9,048 nucleotides of DNA, taken from NCBI GenBank assembly GCA_029262095.1, contig JAJDAB010000131.1, forward strand, positions 1 to 9,048, read 5' to 3'. Made by a program: the position numbers and the translations under genes. Numbering within the stretch: the stretch's first letter is position 1; every line of letters starts with the position of its first letter. Shown here in pieces: positions 1 through 5,850 of this stretch. Below the pieces are notes generated by a model. It saw only the letters and a list, made by a program, of their open reading frames with translations. It made no database searches and was not told the origin of the DNA. The stretch comes from Candidatus Hydrogenedentota bacterium (GTDB lineage: Bacteria; Hydrogenedentota; Hydrogenedentia; Hydrogenedentales; SLHB01).

Positions 1-677
1 CGCCGGACCGCTTGGCAGTGTACAGCTACGCGCATTTGCCGGAGCGGCTCAAGCATCAGGCCAAAATGGATGCGAGTGCTTTACCGAACCTGGGGATTAA
101 GAGCGCGCTCATCAACATGGCTCGGCGTATGCTCGTGGAGGCTGGCTATCGCGCGATCGGGATGGACCATTTCGCGCGCCCGGACGACGAACTTTCGATT
201 GCGTCGGAAGACGGTCGACTGCACCGCAATTTTATGGGGTATACGACAATTGCCGATACGCAAATGATCGGCATCGGCCCGTCAGCTATCAGTTATATCG
301 GTGCGGCGTATGCTCAAAACGAGAAACGATTGGCGAAGTACTACCGTGCGCTGGAAGAAACGGAATTCTCGACAACTTGTGGCGGGGCGCTCTCTACAGA
401 TGACCTCGTTCGCCGTTGGACGATTGAGGCGATCATGTGCAATGGACGGATTTCGTTTAATGAATTCGAAGAACGACACGGCGTCGCGTTCAATGACTAT
501 TACGAAATGGAAGCGGTTGATCTCGAAGTCTTGGAAGAGGACGGAATCGTTCGCCTTCGCGACGATTGCATCGAGGTGACTAAGCAAGGTCGGCTGTTCG
601 TGCGCAATGTGGCGATGGTTTTTGATGCGTATCTAAATCAGCCTGACCGGGGCATTCAGTATTCGCGCACGGTATAG
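1..677 (+). CDS. hemN: Oxygen-independent coproporphyrinogen III dehydrogenase, C-terminal half (partial)
   Basis: This is the 3' part of a radical-SAM enzyme that oxidatively decarboxylates coproporphyrinogen III to protoporphyrinogen IX in anaerobic heme synthesis, in the cytoplasm. The frame is open to the window edge; the TTG at 12 is internal, because the preceding codons read P-D-R and fit the family's PDR(L/I)..YSYAH(L/V)P segment. Recognisable blocks are YSYAHLP (near nt 20), GYRAIGMDHFARPDDEL (from about nt 144), HRNFMGYTT (nt 222), GIGPSAIS (nt 270), the MCNG segment of the HemN C-terminal domain (about nt 435), and RNVAMVFDAYL near the end (from about nt 603). About 224 codons remain of a protein usually about 450-460 residues long; the radical-SAM CxxxCxxC cluster would lie upstream, outside the window. 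The C-terminal domain (nt ~400-677) separates HemN from HemW and ChuW-type paralogues. Family identity is firm; in vivo activity is not shown by sequence. Confidence 0.94.
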   Translation, partial: PDRLAVYSYAHLPERLKHQAKMDASALPNLGIKSALINMARRMLVEAGYRAIGMDHFARPDDELSIASEDGRLHRNFMGYTTIADTQMIGIGPSAISYIGAAYAQNEKRLAKYYRALEETEFSTTCGGALSTDDLVRRWTIEAIMCNGRISFNEFEERHGVAFNDYYEMEAVDLEVLEEDGIVRLRDDCIEVTKQGRLFVRNVAMVFDAYLNQPDRGIQYSRTV

Positions 678-684
678 AGAAGGT

Positions 685-722
685 TAATTCCAATGGCGAG
701 ATTGCCACGTCGTACGGAATTA
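685..722. terminator. Palindrome between convergent genes, possible bidirectional terminator
   Basis: TAATTCC (685-691) pairs perfectly with GGAATTA (716-722). Inside it TGGC (694-697) pairs with GCCA (704-707). The structure lies between the hemN stop (675-677) and the stop of the convergent glycosyltransferase gene (727-729). On the + strand it is followed by a T-rich run (CTTATTTTTCTTTC), which fits rho-independent termination of hemN. The outer stem is AT-rich and the two stems are separated, so folding strength is uncertain. Confidence 0.45.
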
Positions 723-726
723 CATC

Positions 727-2268
727 TTATTTTTCTTTCTCAATTCCCCAAGTATAGACCGTGATGTCTTCGTTCGAGGCTCTCGGCACTTTCTTCATGT
801 GTGTTTCTATCCATAACCAGTCTGCGTGGAGTTTTGGGACATCTTGCAAGCGGCGGCGTTCCGCGATGAAGTAGCCCGTTGGATGTTCGGCGACAAATGC
901 CTGCAGATCTTCGATAGTCTTCAGGCCATCGAGTCCGGAATCGATGTGTTCCCAGGGGAGCATTCGGCTGGGGAACCAGTTGTCGCAACGCCCGACGTAG
1001 TAGAGGGCGGGTAGATAGGTCACGGAGAGCACGGCATCTTCAGAGCGTGCGTTGTCGCGTACATAATGGCATGGCTCGCGCCATTGGGGGTGACGTCGAG
1101 CGAGGGTGACGTCGGCCCCGGAAGCGGCGTCGATGCTTGATGAGAGTAGTTTGATCGTGGAGACTCCAATTCGCAGACCGAACGCGACGATGAGTACAGC
1201 GATGAGGCTTCTGAACGCGTGTCCTCGTGCGCGCCAAACAAATTGGGTCAGCCAGCAGATCGCGTATGCATGGGCGGCGACGTATAGCGGGTACGCGAAA
1301 AACATGAATCGGTAGCGGCGGTATCCGATGACGAAGGTCAGCGCGAGTAGTGGTATCCAAAATGCGAGCGCGATGTAGAATCCGCGTCGTTGTTCTTTGC
1401 CAATCATGAGCACGAATCCGAGCGCGGCGAGGATCAAATAGCCGGTACTCAGATTGAAGGCGAGAAAAATGAAGTAGAACGCGAGTTCGGAGCGTTGCGG
1501 ATCGCGTTGCGGATTGGCGGTCACGCCGCCGATGCCTCCCTCGGTAAAAATCGCATCGTAATCGGCTTGGGGCAACAATCCGAAGTAGACGACGGTCGTA
1601 ATCGCACCAGTGAGTACAGCGCTCACGAAAACGGCGGTACCTCGGGATCGCATTTTTCGATCGGTGAGCGCTTGAATCGCGCCGTTGATCCCGACCGTCA
1701 CGGTAAACAACGCGGAGTGTAGCGCGGTTAGGACACCGCCAAGGTATGCGACGGCCACGAACAATGCGTTGCGAATAATTGTCTTCGGAGTGGTTGCGGC
1801 CATGGCTTGCCATGCAAAGAGTAGTACCGCTAAATAGGTCGTTTGATGGAGCGAGTAAAATCGTGCTTCACGCGACCATGCGACGCTCCACGGAAAACAG
1901 GCGAGCATCCAACAAGCGACGAGCGCTGGTGCACGGCCCAGTAATGGCCTCAGTAGGAGAAATAGGAGCAACACATTCGCGCCTGCCGCCAGGACGGACG
2001 GTGCCCTTACGGCAGTTTCCGAACCGCCCCAAACGCCTATGAACGCAGCTAGTAGGTAGCTGTAGACGAGTCCACTGGGATAGAAGCGGCCACTGAGCTG
2101 TTGGGGAACGCCGGTTTCGAGCGCATTCTTGGCGACGAAGACTTGGACCAGCTCGTCGTGCCATAGACTGGGTGCGCCAAGATTGCTGAAGCCGAGGAGC
2201 AGAGACGCGACAACAGCGAGGAGGACTAGAGTCCATTCCCAGCTAGCTATTTTCGAGTTTGAATTCAA
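727..2268 (-). CDS. GT39/ArnT-like polytopic membrane glycosyltransferase
   Basis: This is a 513-residue integral membrane protein of the PMT/ArnT (GT-C fold) superfamily. Such enzymes transfer a sugar from a polyprenyl-phosphate donor to an acceptor on the outer face of the inner membrane. After a first membrane helix (residues ~13-30) comes SLWHDE (34-39), whose D38-E39 matches the conserved acidic pair of the first external loop that is catalytic in this fold. SREARFYSL (132-140) is a second family signature. Many further hydrophobic segments follow (about 91-109, 114-130, 143-160, 167-195, 212-232, 262-290, 297-315, 320-343, 353-372), then a soluble tail of about 140 residues. The start is a TTG at 2266-2268, because an in-frame stop (2284-2286) lies just upstream and no in-frame ATG fits the N-terminus; the ribosome site is weak, so this start is provisional. 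The acceptor is unknown: lipid A, protein and exopolysaccharide are all possible. It converges on hemN and is not obviously co-transcribed with the cassette to its right. Confidence 0.85.
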   Translation of the reverse strand: MNSNSKIASWEWTLVLLAVVASLLLGFSNLGAPSLWHDELVQVFVAKNALETGVPQQLSGRFYPSGLVYSYLLAAFIGVWGGSETAVRAPSVLAAGANVLLLFLLLRPLLGRAPALVACWMLACFPWSVAWSREARFYSLHQTTYLAVLLFAWQAMAATTPKTIIRNALFVAVAYLGGVLTALHSALFTVTVGINGAIQALTDRKMRSRGTAVFVSAVLTGAITTVVYFGLLPQADYDAIFTEGGIGGVTANPQRDPQRSELAFYFIFLAFNLSTGYLILAALGFVLMIGKEQRRGFYIALAFWIPLLALTFVIGYRRYRFMFFAYPLYVAAHAYAICWLTQFVWRARGHAFRSLIAVLIVAFGLRIGVSTIKLLSSSIDAASGADVTLARRHPQWREPCHYVRDNARSEDAVLSVTYLPALYYVGRCDNWFPSRMLPWEHIDSGLDGLKTIEDLQAFVAEHPTGYFIAERRRLQDVPKLHADWLWIETHMKKVPRASNEDITVYTWGIEKEK

Positions 2269-2306
2269 TGGCGGGATACGAACTCAATGGCCTGGAAGAG
2301 CATTTT

Positions 2307-2331
2307 GACAGGATAACAGGATAAACAGGAT
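2307..2331 (+). repeat. Left inverted repeat, three ACAGGAT-like units
   Basis: The 25 nt read GACAGGAT, AACAGGAT, AAACAGGAT, so ACAGGAT recurs at a spacing of 8 then 9 nt. Against the reverse complement of 2896-2920 it matches at 22 of 25 positions without gaps. Both arms are followed on their inner side by TGGAG (directly on the left, after AA on the right). A stray ATCCTGTC (2369-2376) in inverted orientation lies 37 nt further in and could form an 8-bp stem with 2307-2314. Confidence 0.85.
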
Positions 2332-2439
2332 TGGAGAATCATGGAACTTTCTAGCTGGCTCAACCTGCATCCTGTCTCAAATCCGGGGAAGCTTACATAG
2401 CAGGCGGGGCATTTCCCCCAAAAGAAGACAACAGAAGAG

Positions 2440-2467
2440 AAAAATGAAGCGTTAGCGACTCATTTTT
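2440..2467 (-). terminator. Hairpin downstream of the GxxExxY gene
   Basis: AAAAATGA (2440-2447) and TCATTTTT (2460-2467) form an 8-bp inverted repeat with a 12-nt loop. Read on the minus strand the second arm is followed by a T/C-rich run (TTTTTCTCTTC), which resembles a weak rho-independent terminator about 47 nt after the stop codon. The stem is almost all A-T, so stability is doubtful. The rest of the gap 2332-2513 holds a short GGGG/CCCC hairpin (2406-2418) and no gene that I can support. Confidence 0.3.
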
Positions 2468-2513
2468 CATCCGTTTTTATTGTCGACGGGCAAGCAGGTT
2501 CGTTGTCTTTTCG

Positions 2514-2906
2514 TCATTTCGCTGATGGCAAATCTTTGACCTTGCGTTTGACTTCTACTCGCTGTTCACCGAAATTGATCAGTAGGCCCACGGGCAATCC
2601 GGTGGATGTTAGGTAATTTACGAGTTGCACCTCATGGGCCAGAACTAGACTTCGAACGGATTTGAGTTCGAGAACGACTAACCCGTCGACTATGACGTCT
2701 GCGACAAAATCTCCGACAATCTGGTCCTCATACTTAACTTGTATGGGAACCTGAGATTTTGCTTCCATCCGCGCTTTTGCCAATTCGATCAGTAGGCAGC
2801 GTTCATAGACTGACTCAAGATATCCGAAACCCATCGTGTTGTAGACTTTGTAAGCGCAACCGATGATTCTTTCGGTTAGGTCTTGATGCTCCATTATCCT
2901 GTTCAT
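2514..2906 (-). CDS. GxxExxY protein, PD-(D/E)XK nuclease-fold
   Basis: This is a 130-residue protein of the GxxExxY family, a widespread group of unknown role assigned to the PD-(D/E)XK nuclease superfamily. The name motif is G28-Y-L-E31-S-V-Y34. Downstream, D70, E80-L-K82 (in VVLELKSV) give the D...ExK metal-site pattern, and Q94-L-V-N-Y98 matches the QxxxY helix seen in RecB-type nucleases. The core fold is therefore complete and probably catalytic. The length fits the family norm of about 120-135. The first ATG (2904-2906) lies inside the right inverted repeat. A second in-frame ATG (M5, 2892-2894) just inside the repeat matches the usual family N-terminus (xxDLTExIIGxAxxVxxxxGxG) equally well. 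A GGGA seven bases before the first ATG supports M1; for M5 the repeat's AGGA lies only two bases away. It is a single gene with no operon partner. Its role is unproven: DNA or RNA cleavage is inferred from fold only. Confidence 0.88.
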   Translation of the reverse strand: MNRIMEHQDLTERIIGCAYKVYNTMGFGYLESVYERCLLIELAKARMEAKSQVPIQVKYEDQIVGDFVADVIVDGLVVLELKSVRSLVLAHEVQLVNYLTSTGLPVGLLINFGEQRVEVKRKVKDLPSAK

Positions 2907-2920
2907 CCTGTAATCCCGTC
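2896..2920 (-). repeat. Right inverted repeat, overlaps the GxxExxY start codon
   Basis: Read on the minus strand the 25 nt are GACGGGAT, TACAGGAT, GAACAGGAT. They differ from the left arm at three positions. The first ATG of the GxxExxY gene (2904-2906) is formed by the junction of units two and three (CAGG-ATG-AACAGG), so the repeat contributes both the start codon and the purine-rich leader. Confidence 0.85.
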
Positions 2921-2949
2921 TTGAATTCGCAGTTCGTATAGACGGATGA

Positions 2950-2965
2950 ACTGAATCTTTTCAGT
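2950..2965 (-). terminator. Small hairpin over the esterase stop codon
   Basis: ACTGAA (2950-2955) pairs with TTCAGT (2960-2965) around a 4-nt loop and includes the TGA stop (2961-2963). It is the only palindrome at the 3' end of the leftward redox operon. Six mostly A-T pairs and no T-run make it a poor terminator. Confidence 0.22.
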
Positions 2966-3821
2966 CGATCAGGTGTTTCTTGAACCAGTCTACTTGTGCG
3001 GCGGCGGCCTTTCCGGCGTTGGGTCCGCGGAAGGCGTGGCCGGCGTCTTTGATGATGAGGAGATCGGATTCGACGTCGGCGGCTTTGAGTGCTTTGTGCA
3101 TATCTTCGCTTTGGCTTATTGGAACGGCCTCATCGCGATCGCCGTGGACCATTAGGGCGGGTGCGTCGTCCTTTGTTGTGTGTAGTATTGGCGAAACGCT
3201 GTCGGCTAATGCAGCATCGAATTCGAGCGCGGGGATTTCGGGATTGGGCCCGACAGATGTTCGCAGGTCGACGGGCGGGAAGTAAGCGACGACCGCAGCG
3301 ATACGGGAGCTTTCGCGCTCTACGAGATCGTCGGATTCGGCGTCGCCCTCGTCGGCCGTCGTCCCTAACATGAGGGCCAAGTGTCCACCGGCACTTGCGC
3401 CAAAAGCACCCAACTTTGTTGGATCGACGCCGAATTCGCTCGAATTGTGCCGAATGTATCGCACGGCGCGACGCATGTCGGATACGGCGTCGGGTACTTT
3501 GAATTGGGGCGCGCTTCCGTGCCACACGAGGAAAAGGGTGAAGCCTTCCTCCACGACGGATGCGAACCGTCCTTTTGAGATGGCGGACTGTCGCATCATT
3601 TCGTCGGTAGGCGTCCAGGACGATGCCCAGCCGCGGCTCATCATGCAGAGCAGTCCGATGCCATTGCCGTTCGCGTGGGGCGTAACGACATCGAGTGTTA
3701 GTGCCATGCCGGCTTTGTGGCCGTAGATGACATCTTGCCGAACGTCGTACTCGAGCGCCGCGTGAACTTGCGGTGCAGCGAGCGCCACGAACAGCGCGCA
3801 CGTGATAAGCGATTTACGCAT
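2961..3821 (-). CDS. Secreted alpha/beta hydrolase (esterase/acetylhydrolase-like)
   Basis: This is a 286-residue serine hydrolase with a signal peptide (residues 1-21, MRK then a hydrophobic stretch ending QVHA), so it acts outside the cytoplasm. The catalytic triad can be read directly: nucleophile S143 in G-A-S-A-G-G-H, acid D230 in HGDRDEAVP, base H262 in DAGHAF. YFPPVDLR (180-187) and the C-terminal DWFKKHL are also typical of the small-molecule esterase/acetylxylan-esterase-like branch. In place of the common HGGG oxyanion loop it has SRGW (62-65), and WHGSAPQFKVP follows at 100-110. It is the last gene of the leftward operon: its ATG lies three bases after the TAA of the monooxygenase gene and lacks a clear ribosome site, so translational coupling is likely. 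Substrate is unknown; position suggests an ester or lactone that feeds, or comes from, the oxidative step. Family is certain, specificity is not. Confidence 0.9.
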   Translation of the reverse strand: MRKSLITCALFVALAAPQVHAALEYDVRQDVIYGHKAGMALTLDVVTPHANGNGIGLLCMMSRGWASSWTPTDEMMRQSAISKGRFASVVEEGFTLFLVWHGSAPQFKVPDAVSDMRRAVRYIRHNSSEFGVDPTKLGAFGASAGGHLALMLGTTADEGDAESDDLVERESSRIAAVVAYFPPVDLRTSVGPNPEIPALEFDAALADSVSPILHTTKDDAPALMVHGDRDEAVPISQSEDMHKALKAADVESDLLIIKDAGHAFRGPNAGKAAAAQVDWFKKHLID

Positions 3822-3824
3822 AGG

Positions 3825-5120
3825 TTACGGTCCGGAGGAATCTTTGGGCACGGGACTGCTCGTGACGAATCCCATCATCATTTCGTCGGTGGATTTTTGG
3901 CCAAACGTTACGGTCTGTTGGGGATCGAATCCACGTACGTCCGCCATTTCTTCGGAGTTGTCGTACCAGGCGGTGTATTCGAGGCGTGTCTTCGCCGGTA
4001 CGCGTTTGAAATCCTTGAAGTAATAGACCGTCTGCCAAGCGAAGTCATACTGTGGGACATCTAACAAGACCTCGCTGGTTCCGTCGGGATAGAACGCTTC
4101 GTACTTGGCCCGAGCGCCGCGCATATGCATATGGGGCATCAGGCCGATGATGTCCGTCATTTGGCTGTAGGTATATGAAATTGGCCCGAGCTGGAAGTCT
4201 TTCGTTTTTGGCGGAATGTTGATGGCGAAATTGAATTGGGTTCCAGCGGCACCGAGAATTCGTTCCGGGGGGGTGTCGGACAGTTTGAATCCAATTTCAG
4301 ATCTATCCATTACACCGGTACCTGGCCCGGCTTCCTTGTGATAGTGGATATCGAACGTTACGCGGGAACCGCGTTTGAATGCGCGCGCGAATCCTGGCGG
4401 GTATACGTTGGCATCGGTACCTGACGATACGCCGCCGAGGTATTGGCCCGCGCCCTGCGGCGCGATTTCACCTTTGTCGGTATCCGGGAAACCTTGCGTC
4501 GGCGGAAGCTTTCCGTCGACGGGTTCTAGCAGATGGCAATTGAAGTGATGAATGATCTTGCTACCGGGCTTACATTGAAATCCGGTTATCCACGTGTCCT
4601 CCGGCAACTCCGCGTCAGTTAGATCGACATAGAACGCAGCGTACAAATCATCGACATCATCGCCGACGGCGTACGGCTCGGGCATGGGGACGATGAGGTC
4701 AGGCTCGCCGATCATCCAGCCGCCGGTGTTTTTGAATTCCTTCGGTTTTGGTGCGTCCTTTGGATTACCGCGCGGCGTGCCGCTTTCGACCCATCGTGCG
4801 ATGGCGTCGATTTGATCCTCGGTGAGCACGCGTTCGTTTGAGAACGTGCCCATGTGTTCTAGGGCGGCATCCCAGGGCGGCATTTGGCGGGACTTCACTT
4901 GTTTGGCGATGGCCTTCGCCCAGGGGCGGGCTTCTTCGAAGGACACCAACGACATGGGCGCTATCATGCCTCCGTAGTTCGTGCCGGCAGGCCGATGACA
5001 TTCCTGGCAATTCTCTTGAAAGATCGGCGCGATGTCTTTGTAGAACGTGACTTTGTCATTCTGGGCGATAGCCGCAGAACTGGCCATCAACATCAATGCG
5101 CCGCTGGCAATCCGAATCAT
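3825..5120 (-). CDS. Heme c-fused, PHM-like type-2 copper monooxygenase
   Basis: This 431-residue exported protein (signal peptide ~1-20, ending AIAQ) joins two redox modules. Residues ~24-115 form a mono-heme cytochrome c: C38-Q-E-C41-H42 binds heme and M80 in RQMPPW is the likely axial ligand. Residues ~140-420 resemble peptidylglycine alpha-hydroxylating / dopamine-beta monooxygenases. By eye all the copper-ligand motifs are present: H191-H192 plus H259 (in FDIHYH, comparable to VHYGD of PHM) for the first copper; H330-x-H332 (PHMHMRG) and M414 (STDEMMM, comparable to SSDEM) for the second. Such enzymes use O2 and two electrons to hydroxylate C-H bonds. The fused heme could supply electrons directly. 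The ribosome site AAAAGGAG (5130-5137) lies nine bases before the ATG and overlaps the stop of the upstream cytochrome gene, so the two are co-transcribed. Bacterial homologues are often annotated only as cytochrome c or ascorbate-dependent monooxygenase. The substrate is unknown. Confidence 0.88.
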   Translation of the reverse strand: MIRIASGALMLMASSAAIAQNDKVTFYKDIAPIFQENCQECHRPAGTNYGGMIAPMSLVSFEEARPWAKAIAKQVKSRQMPPWDAALEHMGTFSNERVLTEDQIDAIARWVESGTPRGNPKDAPKPKEFKNTGGWMIGEPDLIVPMPEPYAVGDDVDDLYAAFYVDLTDAELPEDTWITGFQCKPGSKIIHHFNCHLLEPVDGKLPPTQGFPDTDKGEIAPQGAGQYLGGVSSGTDANVYPPGFARAFKRGSRVTFDIHYHKEAGPGTGVMDRSEIGFKLSDTPPERILGAAGTQFNFAINIPPKTKDFQLGPISYTYSQMTDIIGLMPHMHMRGARAKYEAFYPDGTSEVLLDVPQYDFAWQTVYYFKDFKRVPAKTRLEYTAWYDNSEEMADVRGFDPQQTVTFGQKSTDEMMMGFVTSSPVPKDSSGP

Positions 5121-5135
5121 CTCGCTGGGCTCCTT

Positions 5136-5672
5136 TTAGAAAAGCGTCGGACCATCTTCTTGTGGCTTCGGAACAATAAACGGGTCGACAACGGTTGGTT
5201 CCTCCAGCTCGAAAGCCGAGTGACAATTATTGCACGTTTCGATGTACGCGATGTAGCGGCTCTTGGTCAGGTCATAGTCGAGTTTTCGAACGGCCTCGCC
5301 TACCTCTTCGATTGCATTGCGCGATTCGAGGGCGAGCGCCTTCCATTCCGGGGTTTTCATGTAGTCTTCGCCATCGCGAGAGAACAGGAGATTGGTGACT
5401 TCGGCCAGGCGGTAGGTCGCGATATAGACTCTACGCCACTCTTTGCGTCCCTCTGGCGGGGTTTTGAGCGAGTTTCGTAGGTCGACATAGTAGGGATCGA
5501 ACAACAGTTCCATCAGCTCAACGTTGTCGATAACCTGTTTTTCAACTCCAGTAGACTCGTTTGAATCCGGGTTGGATCCAGCCATGGCGGGGTCGGCGGG
5601 GTAGTTGGAAGAGAAAAAAATGGCTGTTACGATCACGCAAGCAATCGCCACTACTAGGATTATGCGTCTCAT
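5136..5672 (-). CDS. Membrane-anchored class II (cytochrome c'-like) cytochrome
   Basis: From the ATG this is a 178-residue protein with one N-terminal membrane helix (an RR pair then ~20 hydrophobic residues) and a charged linker. The predominantly helical domain ends with the heme site C-N-N-C-H about 30 residues from the C-terminus. A heme motif at the far C-terminal end of a helical bundle (here LMELLFDPYY, TYRLAEVTNLLF, LALESRNAIEEVGEAV, YIAYIETCNNCH) is the pattern of cytochrome c' and related class II cytochromes, not of class I. The tail after the motif is rich in proline. A GTG at 5673-5675 directly before the ATG (5670-5672) could also serve as start; neither has a good ribosome site. 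It is first in the leftward operon, 15 nt before the copper monooxygenase, so a role as its electron donor or as a gas- or peroxide-responsive heme protein is plausible but inferred. Confidence 0.85.
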   Translation of the reverse strand: MRRIILVVAIACVIVTAIFFSSNYPADPAMAGSNPDSNESTGVEKQVIDNVELMELLFDPYYVDLRNSLKTPPEGRKEWRRVYIATYRLAEVTNLLFSRDGEDYMKTPEWKALALESRNAIEEVGEAVRKLDYDLTKSRYIAYIETCNNCHSAFELEEPTVVDPFIVPKPQEDGPTLF

Positions 5673-5684
5673 CACGTGGAAATG

Positions 5685-5697
5685 GTATCCAGGATAC
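5685..5697. promoter_or_regulatory. 13-bp palindrome in the leader of the cytochrome operon
   Basis: GTATCC-A-GGATAC is a perfect dyad with one central base, ending 12 nt before the ATG of the class II cytochrome gene. It could be a repressor operator or, in RNA, a small hairpin near the ribosome site. A second exact dyad, CGGCG-T-CGCCG (5722-5732), lies 25 nt further into the divergent spacer. No regulator gene is in the window. Confidence 0.35.
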
Positions 5698-5742
5698 AGC
5701 CGAAAGTCTAGCGAATGGACTCGGCGTCGCCGGGAATCGGGC

Positions 5743-5771
5743 TTGAAACTTGGTCTCAGATTTCCGATAGT
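5743..5771 (+). promoter_or_regulatory. Candidate sigma70 promoter for the cupredoxin lipoprotein gene
   Basis: TTGAAA (5743-5748, five of six consensus bases) and GATAGT (5766-5771, four of six) are separated by 17 nt. Transcription would begin near 5778, leaving a leader of about 70 nt before the ATG at 5851. It was found by eye, and a match of this quality can occur by chance. Confidence 0.35.
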
Positions 5772-5810
5772 AGTGGGTATCTGTGCGGTGGACGCGCGAT
5801 TGCAGTTGAA

Positions 5811-5829
5811 TTACCCGCGAATGCGGTAA
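5811..5829. promoter_or_regulatory. Inverted repeat in the 5' leader of the lipoprotein gene
   Basis: TTACCCGC (5811-5818) and GCGGTAA (5823-5829) pair around a GAAT loop with one bulged C, ending 13 nt before the ribosome site AGGAAGGG. It could be an operator or a leader hairpin affecting translation. Confidence 0.3.
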
Positions 5830-5850
5830 CCCGTTTACTAGGAAGGGATT

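Larger units (their letters stand above)
2307..2920 (-). mobile_element. Cassette of a GxxExxY gene bounded by 25-bp inverted repeats
   Basis: The inverted repeats at 2307-2331 and 2896-2920 enclose one gene (2514-2906, -) and about 180 nt of its 3' flank. There is no transposase inside, so if it moves it must be helped in trans, or the nuclease-fold protein itself takes part. The ends are flanked by TT on both sides (2305-2306, 2921-2922), too short to count as a target duplication. The unit sits between the redox operon and the glycosyltransferase gene and interrupts neither. Mobility is inferred only from the symmetrical ends. Confidence 0.45.

Noticed and set aside
1040..1813. A 257-codon open frame on the minus strand, rich in Arg
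   Set aside because: It lies wholly within the glycosyltransferase gene in another frame. The Arg/His/Pro-heavy composition is typical of out-of-frame GC-rich coding DNA, and the glycosyltransferase frame carries the family motifs.
2305..2310. A perfect TTGACA at the outer edge of the left inverted repeat, pointing rightward
   Set aside because: No acceptable -10 lies 16-18 nt downstream and no + strand gene follows; it is explained as part of the repeat.
2305..2922. TT on both sides of the inverted repeats as a target-site duplication
   Set aside because: Two bases in T-rich flanks are not evidence; without an empty-site comparison this cannot be claimed.
3130..3801. A 223-codon Arg-rich frame overlapping the esterase
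   Set aside because: The esterase frame on the same strand has a signal peptide and complete triad; the overlapping frame has no recognisable domain.
4884..5480. A 198-codon + strand frame across the monooxygenase/cytochrome junction
   Set aside because: It is antisense to two well-supported genes and includes their conserved heme motifs in reverse; it has no domain or good ribosome site.
5136..5672. Twin-arginine signal in the class II cytochrome (RR near the N-terminus)
   Set aside because: The RR is not within an S/T-RR-x-F-L-K pattern, and a c-type cytochrome must be exported unfolded through Sec for heme attachment.
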